This document shows positions 16,160-23,674 of a DNA stretch of 64,000 nucleotides, in pieces. Made by a program: the position numbers and the translations under genes. The notes beneath the pieces are model-generated. The model ran no database searches. It had not been told where the DNA came from and was given only the letters and a program-made list of their open reading frames with translations. The DNA comes from Angustibacter luteus. GTDB lineage: Bacteria; Actinomycetota; Actinomycetes; Actinomycetales; Angustibacteraceae. The stretch covers positions 484,005 through 548,004 of the forward strand of contig NZ_BAABFP010000004.1 of assembly GCF_039541115.1 (NCBI RefSeq), written 5' to 3'. Position 1 is the stretch's first letter; each line of letters begins with the position of its first letter.

Positions 16160-16913
16160 GCGGACCGGCGGCCGGCCCCTGGTCGTCATCCCGGCCCGCT
16201 ACTCCCAGAGCGCCTCTGCGCTGCGCTACCGGGCGGAGGTGGTCGCCCGGACGTTGGCCGAGGCCGTGTTCGAGGCCGGCGGCGAGCCGTTGGTCACCCA
16301 CCCGCACGCCCCCGGTGCCACGGTCGACGTGGACGCGGCCCGCGAGCGGCTGCGCTTCGCCGACGCGCTGCTGCTCCCCGGTGGCGGCGACGTCTCGGCG
16401 CGCTGGACCGCCACCGACGATCACCCGAGCCTGTACGACGTCGACGAGGGGCAGGACGCCTGGGACATCGCCCTGGCCCAGGCCGCCATGGCCGATGGGC
16501 TGCCGCTGCTGTCGATCTGCCGCGGGACGCAGATCGTCAACGTGGCCCTCGGGGGGACGCTCGTCGCCGACATGGCCGAGACCGTCGGCGACCACCGGCA
16601 CCGCACCCACCAGATCAAGGTCGCGGTGGACTCGCCGCTGGCCGCCGTCGTCGGCGAGCAGCCGACGATCTCGTGCTACCACCACCAGTGCCTGGACCAG
16701 CTGGCACCGGGGCTGCGCGCCGTGGCCTGGGCCGGCGACGGGGTCATCGAGGCGGTCGCGTCCGACGTCCTGACCGGCTGGTACGTCGGGGTGCAGTGGC
16801 ATCCGGAGGACTCTGCCGCAACGGATCCGGCCCAGGCGGCGATCTTCGCCGGACTCGTCCGCGCCGCGGCCGGCCGGCGGGACGCCGCGCCCCACGGCAG
16901 GGGTGAGCGATGA
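16152..16913 (+). CDS. Class I glutamine amidotransferase-like hydrolase (PuuD-like)
   Basis: A 253-residue protein of the gamma-glutamyl-GABA hydrolase family. LLLPGGGDVS, nucleophile C123 in SICRGTQ, and H217/E219 in GVQWHPED form the class I amidotransferase triad. In the Puu pathway PuuD removes the glutamyl group from the oxidised product. Overlaps the aldehyde dehydrogenase by 8 bases and the next amidotransferase by 4, so all three are translationally coupled. Confidence 0.9.
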   Translation: MTERTGGRPLVVIPARYSQSASALRYRAEVVARTLAEAVFEAGGEPLVTHPHAPGATVDVDAARERLRFADALLLPGGGDVSARWTATDDHPSLYDVDEGQDAWDIALAQAAMADGLPLLSICRGTQIVNVALGGTLVADMAETVGDHRHRTHQIKVAVDSPLAAVVGEQPTISCYHHQCLDQLAPGLRAVAWAGDGVIEAVASDVLTGWYVGVQWHPEDSAATDPAQAAIFAGLVRAAAGRRDAAPHGRGER

Positions 16914-17614
16914 AGGTCCTGTTCATCAAGCACGACCACCTCTCACCCGAGGGTGAGGTCGGCGCCCGGTTCGCCGAGCGCGGGTACACCGTGGTGGACC
17001 ACCTCGTGGTCCCGCCCGAGCACTTCGACACCCCGGACGTCGAGCCGCACTTCCCGGACCCGGCGGACTTCGACGTGATCGTGCCGCTCGGCGCCCCCTG
17101 GGCCGCGTACGACGACGCGCTCGTCGGCCGCTGGGTGCAGCCCGAGCTCGAGCTGCTCCGCTCGGCCCACGAGATCGGCGTCCCGGTCCTCGGAATCTGC
17201 TTCGGCGGGCAGCTGCTGGCGCTCGCCCACGGGGGAACCGTGGCCCGTGCGCCCGGGCCCGAGATCGGCTGGCACGACGTGCAGTCGGACGACGAGCAGG
17301 TCGTGCCGTCGGGGCCGTGGTTCCAGTGGCACTTCGACCGCTGGCGGCTCCCGGCGCAGGCGACGGAGGTCGCCCGCAACCCGGCGGCGTCCCAGGCCTT
17401 CGTGCTCGGCCGCAACCTCGCCGTGCAGTTCCACCCCGAGCTCGACTCCCGCACGCTCGGTGGCTGGCTGGGAAACGGCGGCGAGCGCCAGCTCGTCGAG
17501 CACGGGATCGACGCGGAAGCGTTGCTGCACACCACGCGTGGCCACGACGAGCGCAGCCGGCGCCGCGCGCACCAGGTCGTGGACGGCTTCCTGGACCAGG
17601 TGGCCACCCGCTGA
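16910..17614 (+). CDS. Second class I glutamine amidotransferase (GuaA-N/AtdA2-like)
   Basis: A 234-residue stand-alone class I amidotransferase with nucleophile C97 in GICFGGQ and H175/E177 in QFHPE. No synthetase domain is attached. Stand-alone proteins of this type accompany GS-like ligases in aromatic-amine clusters (AtdA2/TdnT next to AtdA1/TdnQ in aniline degraders), where hydrolysis of gamma-glutamyl amides has been proposed. Two different amidotransferases side by side may act on two gamma-glutamyl species, substrate and product. Confidence 0.85.
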   Translation: MKVLFIKHDHLSPEGEVGARFAERGYTVVDHLVVPPEHFDTPDVEPHFPDPADFDVIVPLGAPWAAYDDALVGRWVQPELELLRSAHEIGVPVLGICFGGQLLALAHGGTVARAPGPEIGWHDVQSDDEQVVPSGPWFQWHFDRWRLPAQATEVARNPAASQAFVLGRNLAVQFHPELDSRTLGGWLGNGGERQLVEHGIDAEALLHTTRGHDERSRRRAHQVVDGFLDQVATR

Positions 17615-17636
17615 CGGCCGGGCGCCGTTGACCGTC

Positions 17637-17697
17637 CCGCTCGGGCTATGTACTCTTAGATGAACCGCTCGGTGTCGTAAAGTGACCCGAGCGTCAG
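17637..17697 (+). promoter_or_regulatory. Palindrome-rich leader before the GS-like gene
   Basis: The 124-base gap before the GS-like gene holds the short palindrome CCCGCTCGGG and an inverted repeat CGCTCGG...CCGAGCG around an AT-rich centre, with TGTACTCTTAGAT between them. It probably contains a promoter or operator distinct from the 7-4-7 sites. Exact elements cannot be assigned by eye. Confidence 0.35.
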
Positions 17698-17738
17698 TCG
17701 ACGAGATGCGTCGCGCGCGTTCCGGCCCGGGGTGATGG

Positions 17739-19031
17739 ATGAAGGACGACGACGGCGCGAAGGCGAGCGTGCGCCTGCTCTTCTCCGACCTGCTCGGGCT
17801 GGCCCACGGCCGGCTGCTCCCGCTCGACAAGGCCCAGGACGCGGTGCACCTGTGCATGACCTTGATGGCGCAGGCCTTCGACGGGCGCGACGACCTCGTG
17901 CCCGGCTACGGACTCGAGGTGGGTAGTCCGGATATGGAGGCGCGGCTCGACCAGAGCAGTGCCCTCGCCGGCTGGGACCCCACCTCGAGCGTCGCGATGG
18001 CCTCCCTCTGGCGGATGGACGGCGACAGGGACGCCTTCGAGCTGGATCCGCGCGGCGCGGCCCAACGGGCCGTCGCCGGCTGGCAGCAGCTGGGCTACGC
18101 GCCGGTGACCGGCTTCGAGATGGAGTTCTACCTGCTGCGGTCCCGCCCCAAGCGGCGGGTCAAGGCGGTCGACGTCCCCGCGCACCGTCCCTACGGGACC
18201 GGCCTCGGCGGCGACCCGACCGGCCTGGCCGAGCGGATCTTCGACCGGGCCCGGGCGGCCGGCCTGGACGTCGCCCACCTCAGCACGGAGTTCCACCCGG
18301 GCCAGGTCGAGGTGGTGCTGCAGCACACCGAGGCGATCCGGTCCGCCGACTCGGCGTTCCTGTTCCGCGAGCTCGCCCGCGAGGTCGCCTCCGCCGAGGG
18401 TGCCTGGTGCACGTTCCTGGGCAAGCCGATGACGCAGCGGGCGGGCAGCGGTCAGCACCTGAACCTCAGCGCCCTGGACGCGAACGGTCGCAACGCCTTT
18501 GCCGACCCGGACGGCCTGCACGGACTGTCGGACGTCGCCCGGCACGCCATCGCCGGCGTCATCGCGCACTACCCGGCCCTGTGCGCCATCGCGGCGCCCA
18601 CGGTCAACGCGTACAAGCGGCTGCGCCCCGAGGCGATCGGCTACGTGGCCGACTGGGGGCTGGACAACCGTGCCGCGGCGGTGCGGGTCCCGGCCGAGCG
18701 CGGCCCGGCGACCCGCCTGGAGTACCGGGTCGCGGACGGCGCGGCCAGCCCGCACCTGATGACCGCGGCCCTCCTGTTCGCCGCCCTGCTCGGTGTGCAG
18801 CACGAGCTGGAGCTGCCGCCGGCCCGCCTGGGGCTGGCCCCCGGATCCGCCATCACCGCCCCGCAGAACCTCGACGAGGCGCTGGACGAGCTGGAGAAGG
18901 ACGACGAGCTGACCGCCCTGCTCGGACCCGACCTGGTGCGGACCTTCGTCGGCCTCAAGCGCTGGGAGTGGACCCGCTGGTCCGAGGCGGTCACCGACTG
19001 GGAGATCCAGGCCTACGGCCGCCACTTCTGA
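17739..19031 (+). CDS. Glutamine-synthetase-like gamma-glutamyl-amine ligase
   Basis: A 430-residue member of the glutamine synthetase family. The N-terminal beta-grasp region is short. Metal and catalytic elements include E127/E129 in GFEMEFYL, E184 and E191 in the STEFHPGQVEV region, AGSGQHLNLS (236-244), NAYKRL and RLEYR. The usual second histidine in GSGxHxH is asparagine here, a deviation also expected in non-ammonia ligases. Context (PuuD-like hydrolase, PuuR-like regulators, permease, aldehyde dehydrogenase) points to ATP-dependent glutamylation of an amine, as by PuuA, IpuC or the AtdA1/TdnQ proteins, rather than ammonia assimilation. The amine is unknown. Confidence 0.88.
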   Translation: MKDDDGAKASVRLLFSDLLGLAHGRLLPLDKAQDAVHLCMTLMAQAFDGRDDLVPGYGLEVGSPDMEARLDQSSALAGWDPTSSVAMASLWRMDGDRDAFELDPRGAAQRAVAGWQQLGYAPVTGFEMEFYLLRSRPKRRVKAVDVPAHRPYGTGLGGDPTGLAERIFDRARAAGLDVAHLSTEFHPGQVEVVLQHTEAIRSADSAFLFRELAREVASAEGAWCTFLGKPMTQRAGSGQHLNLSALDANGRNAFADPDGLHGLSDVARHAIAGVIAHYPALCAIAAPTVNAYKRLRPEAIGYVADWGLDNRAAAVRVPAERGPATRLEYRVADGAASPHLMTAALLFAALLGVQHELELPPARLGLAPGSAITAPQNLDEALDELEKDDELTALLGPDLVRTFVGLKRWEWTRWSEAVTDWEIQAYGRHF

Positions 19032-19096
19032 CCTCGCGCTCCTGCTGGCCTGAGCTCCGCACCACCACCCCGATCGACACCAAGGAGAGACACCCC

Positions 19097-19948
19097 ATGC
19101 GACTCGCGAACGTTTCCGGCCGGGCGGCCGTTCTGGTGGGGGACAAGGTCCTCGACATCGAGACGGCCTCCGCCGGTGCGCTGTCGAGCGACCTCGTGGT
19201 GCTGTGCGACCTGGCCGTGCGCCCCGAGCTGCAGGCCCTGGTCGACGCCGCTGACCCCTCGGCCCTGCCGACGCTCGACCCGGCCACCCTCGGCGCACCC
19301 GTGACCCGGCCGTCGAAGGTCGTCGCGTTGGCGATCAACTACGCCAAGCACGCCCAGGAGTCGAACCGCGACCTGCCGTCCGAGCCGCACGTGATGGTGA
19401 AGTTCCCCAGCTCGATCGTCGGACCGTACGACGAGATCGTGGTGCCGGCGGGTCGCGACCAGGTCGACTACGAGACGGAGATCGTGATCGCGATCGGTCG
19501 CCGGTTCACCGCGATCAGCGAGGAAGACGCCTGGGACGTCGTGGCCGGGGTCACCGGCGGGCAGGACGTCTCCGACCGCGGTGAGCAGTTCCGGCCGCCG
19601 GTCAAGCAGTTCTCGATGGCCAAGTCCTACGACACCTTCTCGCCGATCGGTCCGGTCCTGGTCACCACCGACGAGCTCACCGACCGCGACGACCTCGAGC
19701 TGACGGGGTGGTTGAACGGGGAGCAGATGCAGTCCGCGCGCACCAGCGACTTCATCTTCTCCATCCCCCGCATGCTGGCCTGGCTCTCGCGGTTCGTGAC
19801 GTTCGAGGTCGGTGACCTGATCTACACGGGCACCCCTGGCGGCGTCGGCGAGGCCCAGCAGCCTCCGCGCTACCTACGGGCCGGGGACGTGGTGGAGACC
19901 GAGATCAGCCAGGTCGGCCGGATGCGCAACCCGGTCGTCGAGCGCTGA
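19097..19948 (+). CDS. Fumarylacetoacetate-hydrolase-family enzyme
   Basis: A 283-residue FAH-family protein with metal ligands E126 and E128 in VDYETE, D157 in GGQDVSD, and the KSYDTF motif (176-181) followed by IGPV. The N-terminal small domain is typical of isomerase/hydratase/decarboxylase members acting on oxo-dioic acids. AAGGAG precedes the ATG. It could hydrolyse, decarboxylate or isomerise a ring-cleavage product made by the VOC enzyme before the HpaI-type aldolase. Exact chemistry undetermined. Confidence 0.9.
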   Translation: MRLANVSGRAAVLVGDKVLDIETASAGALSSDLVVLCDLAVRPELQALVDAADPSALPTLDPATLGAPVTRPSKVVALAINYAKHAQESNRDLPSEPHVMVKFPSSIVGPYDEIVVPAGRDQVDYETEIVIAIGRRFTAISEEDAWDVVAGVTGGQDVSDRGEQFRPPVKQFSMAKSYDTFSPIGPVLVTTDELTDRDDLELTGWLNGEQMQSARTSDFIFSIPRMLAWLSRFVTFEVGDLIYTGTPGGVGEAQQPPRYLRAGDVVETEISQVGRMRNPVVER

Positions 19949-19972
19949 GCGCGGTCAGGGAGAGGAGACCCC

Positions 19973-20341
19973 ATGCGCATCGTGACCTCGGTCCAGCCGA
20001 CCAGCGTCTACGGCGGGAACTTCACCGGCGACGTCCGGCTCAGCATGCTCAGTGCGGCCGCGGAGGCGGACCGGCCCGACGTCGCCATGGTCAGCTTCGA
20101 CCAGGGCGCCGTGACCTGCTGGCACGAGCACCCGGGCGGACAGCTGATCTGGGTCGTCAGCGGGCTCGCCGTCGTCGGCACCGATGAGCACAGCGAGGTC
20201 CTGCAGCCGGGCAGCCTCGTCGAGGCGCCGGCGGGCGAGCGGCACTGGCACGGTGCGGCAGCCGGCGAGGACGCCGTCCTCCTGTGCTTCACCTGGGGCA
20301 CGACCTCCTGGACCGACGCCGTGCCCGAGCGCTCGATCTAG
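19973..20341 (+). CDS. Small cupin-domain protein
   Basis: A 122-residue single-domain cupin. HEHPGGQLIWV and the second motif GSLVEAPAGERHWHG supply the histidine/glutamate metal site of RmlC-like cupins. GAGGAG precedes the ATG. It is the last gene of the plus-strand island operon, 24 bases after the FAH gene. Small cupins in catabolic operons may be isomerases, dioxygenases or tautomerases; no specific activity can be assigned. Confidence 0.88.
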   Translation: MRIVTSVQPTSVYGGNFTGDVRLSMLSAAAEADRPDVAMVSFDQGAVTCWHEHPGGQLIWVVSGLAVVGTDEHSEVLQPGSLVEAPAGERHWHGAAAGEDAVLLCFTWGTTSWTDAVPERSI

Positions 20342-20370
20342 CCGCAGCCCGGCCGCTCAGCCAGCTGCGG
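20342..20370 (+). terminator. Weak hairpin after the island operon
   Basis: CCGCAGC (20342-20348) and GCTGCGG (20364-20370) can form a 7-base stem directly after the cupin stop codon. There is no T tract. It may mark the end of the catabolic operon; low confidence. Confidence 0.3.
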
Positions 20371-20404
20371 AGCGCACGGGCTGCGTCACGACGATGATGG
20401 GGCG

Positions 20405-20779
20405 ATGAACGAATCGACCAGTGCAGCACTGCGGACCGCGCTCGCGTACTACGAGGCCTGGACCGGCCACGACTTCGACCGGGCCATGACCTTCATCGCC
20501 GACGACATCGTCTGCGACGCGCCAGCCGGTCAGATCGTTGGCGCAGAGGCGTTCCGGGCCTTCATGGGCCCGTTCTCGCAGCTGGTGACGGCGTCCTCGA
20601 TCATCGCGGCGCTCGGGGACGACGAGACTGCCCTGCTCATGTACGACACCGCCACGAGACCGGTGCCGAACGCCCCCGGCGCCGAGCACCTCACGGTGGT
20701 GGACGGCGCGATCACGCACATCACCATCATCTTTGACCGGCAGCCGTTCACCGAGGCGCGGCAGCGCGCAGGGTCCTGA
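20405..20779 (+). CDS. SnoaL/NTF2-like protein
   Basis: A 124-residue protein with the NTF2-like fold pattern: YYEAWTGHDFDRAMTFIADDIVCDAP at the N-terminus, then AFRAFMGPFSQLV and a C-terminal VVDGAITHITIIFDRQPF strand. These are small single-domain isomerases, hydratases or binding proteins. The 3' end overlaps the convergent hydrolase gene by 32 bases. Function unknown. Confidence 0.8.
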   Translation: MNESTSAALRTALAYYEAWTGHDFDRAMTFIADDIVCDAPAGQIVGAEAFRAFMGPFSQLVTASSIIAALGDDETALLMYDTATRPVPNAPGAEHLTVVDGAITHITIIFDRQPFTEARQRAGS

Positions 20780-21695
20780 GGATCTCGTCCCAGCGCGTGA
20801 CCAGCGTGGCCAGGTGCGTCGTCCGCGCGTGGACGACGAGCGTCGATCCCGCGATGTGCTCGGCCAGCCAACGGCCGTTGCGCGGCGGCGCATTGTCGTC
20901 GAGGTCGCCGTACCAGAGCCACGTCGGGCACTGCACCAGCTCGGGCCGGAGCTCCCACGCGCGGAACGCGATCGCGCCGTCGTGCAGGTAGCCCGCGGTC
21001 TGGGCCAGCGCCTCGCGGGCCGACGCGGCGACCTCCGCGGCCGGGCGGGCGGCGACCAGGACGGCGTCCGCCGGTGGCAGGGGTGCCGTCCACCTGGCGG
21101 CCAGCGCAGCATCGTCCGGGTCGCGCGGGTCGACCGTCGCGACGTACGCCTCGAACTCCGGGCGCATCAGCTCGATCGCGTCGTCCACCGGCACCTGCGC
21201 CAGCCGGCGGACGAACGCCTGCTGCTCCGGCGCCAGGTCGTCCCGGTGCCAGGGCGGATCGAGCTCCGGGACGACGGCTGGCGTGGCGATCGCGCCGGCC
21301 GCGAGCACCCGCTCGGGATGGCGAGCCGCGCACGCCAACGCGTACTGTCCGCCGATCGACATGCCCAGGACGGCGAAGCCTGCGATCCCGAGCAGGTCGG
21401 CCACGGCGACCGTGTCGTCTGCGACCGACGCGTGCCCGGACGGGTGGCCGGGCGCGGTCGCCGTCGAGAGCCCGTAGCCGGGACGGTTCACGGCGACGAG
21501 CCGGACGCCGGCCCGTTGCGCCGCTTCGGCGCCGGACCAGGCCGCGCGACGGGTGTCCGGGCAGCCGTGGAAGAACAGCACCGGCAGGCCGTCCGGGTCG
21601 CCGCCCTGCCAGAGCTGCGCCGTCCGGCCGTCGGGGAGCAGCACCGTCTCGCCGTCCGGTGCACTGGCCACCTGACCGTCCACCTGACTGTCCAC
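20748..21695 (-). CDS. Alpha/beta hydrolase
   Basis: A 315-residue alpha/beta-fold hydrolase. FFHGCPDTR forms the oxyanion region, nucleophile serine lies in GMSIGGQ, an acid is likely in YGDLDDN and the histidine in ARTTHLA. The start is 13 bases downstream of the LysR stop on the same strand, so it is probably cotranscribed with the regulator. Substrate unknown. Confidence 0.87.
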   Translation of the reverse strand: MDSQVDGQVASAPDGETVLLPDGRTAQLWQGGDPDGLPVLFFHGCPDTRRAAWSGAEAAQRAGVRLVAVNRPGYGLSTATAPGHPSGHASVADDTVAVADLLGIAGFAVLGMSIGGQYALACAARHPERVLAAGAIATPAVVPELDPPWHRDDLAPEQQAFVRRLAQVPVDDAIELMRPEFEAYVATVDPRDPDDAALAARWTAPLPPADAVLVAARPAAEVAASAREALAQTAGYLHDGAIAFRAWELRPELVQCPTWLWYGDLDDNAPPRNGRWLAEHIAGSTLVVHARTTHLATLVTRWDEILRTLRAAAPR

Positions 21696-21707
21696 CGCGG
21701 CATCCTC

Positions 21708-22601
21708 CTACGCGGGAGCGTCCGGGTCGCGGGCGAGGTGATCGAGCAGGACGCGCACGGGCGGCCACTGCTCGCGCCCGCGCCGGGTCACCGCGTACAC
21801 GCGCATCGTCACGGCCGGGTCGGTCAGCGGGAGGACGCGTACGCCGCGGCGGGTGGCGCGCCCGCGGGGCAGCAACCCGATGCCGTGGCCCGCCACGATG
21901 AGGTCCTCGACCATCTCCAGGCTGTCGATGCGGTGCGCGACCCGGGGGGTGAAGCCGGCCATCGACGCCAGGGTGCGGAGCACCTCCTCGTCCGCGGTGT
22001 TGCGGGAGTTCACGATCCAGTCGTGGTCGGCGTAGGTCGAGAACGGTTGCCGCCGGGCGGGCGACGGCACGGCCAGGCCCCACTGGAGGGTCCACAGCGG
22101 GCGAGCGGTCAGGTCGTTCCGTAGCGCCACCGGTGCGAGGTTGTAGTCGTAGACGAGCGCGACGTCGACGTCGTCGCGGCCCAGCAGCTCGAGCGCCTCC
22201 AGCGGCTCGTACTCGCTCATCCGGACGTCGACCCCGGGGTGGGTCGTGGCCAGCTCGACGATCGCCGGCAGCAGGGACCGCCTGATCGCGGTCGCGAAGC
22301 CGGCGACCCGGACGGCGCCCTCGGGCTCACTGGCCGGGTCGAGGTCGCGGCGCGCCGCCTCGACGGCCGCGAGGATCGTCACCGCGTGGTCGGCGAGCCG
22401 CCGCCCGGCCGGTGTGAGGCGCACGCGCCGGCCGTCCGGCTCGACCAGCGCCGTGCCGACCTCCGTCGCCAGTGCCGCGATCTGCTGGGAGACGCTGGAC
22501 GTGGTCAGGTCGAGCTCGTCCGCGACCTCGCGCATCGAGTCCAGCCGCGAGAGCTCGAGCAGCACCCGCAGGCGCCGGAGGTTCAGGTCGAGAACGTTCA
22601 T
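21708..22601 (-). CDS. LysR-family transcriptional regulator
   Basis: A 297-residue LysR protein. The N-terminal winged helix holds [30 protein letters not shown] in the usual register, and the C-terminal periplasmic-binding-like effector domain follows. The ATG at 22601 gives the normal LysR length; the longer frame would cross the divergent promoter. Divergent from an EamA exporter with palindromic GTTCA/TGAAC elements between them, so it likely controls that exporter and itself. Confidence 0.9.
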   Translation of the reverse strand: MNVLDLNLRRLRVLLELSRLDSMREVADELDLTTSSVSQQIAALATEVGTALVEPDGRRVRLTPAGRRLADHAVTILAAVEAARRDLDPASEPEGAVRVAGFATAIRRSLLPAIVELATTHPGVDVRMSEYEPLEALELLGRDDVDVALVYDYNLAPVALRNDLTARPLWTLQWGLAVPSPARRQPFSTYADHDWIVNSRNTADEEVLRTLASMAGFTPRVAHRIDSLEMVEDLIVAGHGIGLLPRGRATRRGVRVLPLTDPAVTMRVYAVTRRGREQWPPVRVLLDHLARDPDAPA

Positions 22602-22661
22602 GATTCGTGAACGGTACATCCAGGAAACTCGCGTGGACGTGAACGGTGGCGTCGCGTTCAC
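22596..22661. promoter_or_regulatory. Divergent LysR/EamA control region with palindromes
   Basis: Two palindromes occur: GTTCA-N7-TGAAC at 22596-22612, overlapping the LysR start, and GTGAAC-N11-GTTCAC at 22639-22661, just before the EamA start. The shared GTTCAC half-site suggests one regulator binds both. The N11 spacing is that of classic LysR T-N11-A boxes. Confidence 0.6.
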
Positions 22662-22668
22662 TGGGTCC

Positions 22669-23559
22669 ATGACCGCGCTCGAGACCAGCACCAGCAGACC
22701 GGCGACGACGACCGCCCGCTCGTCGGCCCGGACCGGCGCCGGGATGGCGGTCACCTCGATGCTCTGCGTCCAGCTCGGGCTCGCCGCGTCGGTGCCGCTG
22801 ATCGACGTGGTCGGCACGCAGGGGGCGGCGTGGCTGCGGCTGTCGTGGGCCGGCGTGCTGTTCCTGGTCATCGTGCGTCCGCGGTTCACGAGCTTCTCCC
22901 GCTCGGCCCTGCGCGCCGGCATCGCCCTCGGCGTGGTCACCGCCGGTCTCACGATGCTCTTCATGGCCGCGATCGCGCGGCTGCCGCTGGGCACCGCCAG
23001 CGCCCTGGAGTTCCTCGGACCGCTCGGCGTCGCGGCGTGGCGCAGCCGCGGAGCCGGCCGCGCGTGGGCCCTGCTGGCCGGCGTCGGCGTCGTCCTGCTG
23101 ACCCAGCCCTGGACGGGCGAGGCCGACCTGGTGGGCGTCGCCTTCGCGCTCGGCGCGGCGGCCTGTTGGGCGGCCTACATCCTGCTCACCCAGCGGGTGG
23201 GCGACGAGGTCACCGGCATCGCGGGACTGTCGATCTCGATGCCCGTCGCGGCGCTGGTGGCGACCGTGGTCGCCGGCCCCGGCGTCCTGCCCCACCTGAC
23301 GCCGCAGGTGCTCGCGCTCGGCCTCGGCCTGGCGGTCCTGCTGCCCGTGGTGCCGTTCACCCTCGAGCTGTTGGCGTTGCGGCGCCTCACCACCGCCGCG
23401 TTCGGGACCCTGATGAGCCTCGAACCCGCGATCGCCGCGGTCATCGGCTTCCTCGTGCTGCGGCAGGCCCTGGACCTCCTGGCCGTCGCCGGCATCGCCC
23501 TCGTCGTCGCCGCCGGTATCGGGGCCGAACGCGGCGGCGCCCGGGCGGGACACGTCTGA
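22669..23559 (+). CDS. EamA/RhtA-like metabolite exporter
   Basis: A 296-residue membrane protein with about ten hydrophobic segments arranged as two EamA repeats. [21 protein letters not shown] and [20 protein letters not shown] are typical of the RhtA-like amino acid/metabolite exporters. ATG chosen to follow the divergent LysR promoter. Probably exports an amino acid or similar compound sensed by the LysR regulator. Confidence 0.88.
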   Translation: MTALETSTSRPATTTARSSARTGAGMAVTSMLCVQLGLAASVPLIDVVGTQGAAWLRLSWAGVLFLVIVRPRFTSFSRSALRAGIALGVVTAGLTMLFMAAIARLPLGTASALEFLGPLGVAAWRSRGAGRAWALLAGVGVVLLTQPWTGEADLVGVAFALGAAACWAAYILLTQRVGDEVTGIAGLSISMPVAALVATVVAGPGVLPHLTPQVLALGLGLAVLLPVVPFTLELLALRRLTTAAFGTLMSLEPAIAAVIGFLVLRQALDLLAVAGIALVVAAGIGAERGGARAGHV

Positions 23560-23674
23560 CGGTTCGCCCGGCCAGGGTTCACCGACCCGACGAGTTCCGT
23601 GCACGCCCCGTCCACGTTGTGCGGCCAGCATCGGGCCGGAGCGTGCCAGCGGGGCGCGCAGGTCGGAGGACTCG

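Noticed and set aside
20530-22095. Minus-strand frame of 521 codons across the hydrolase and LysR genes
   Set aside because: It is out of frame with both recognised genes and lacks any motif; shadow frame.
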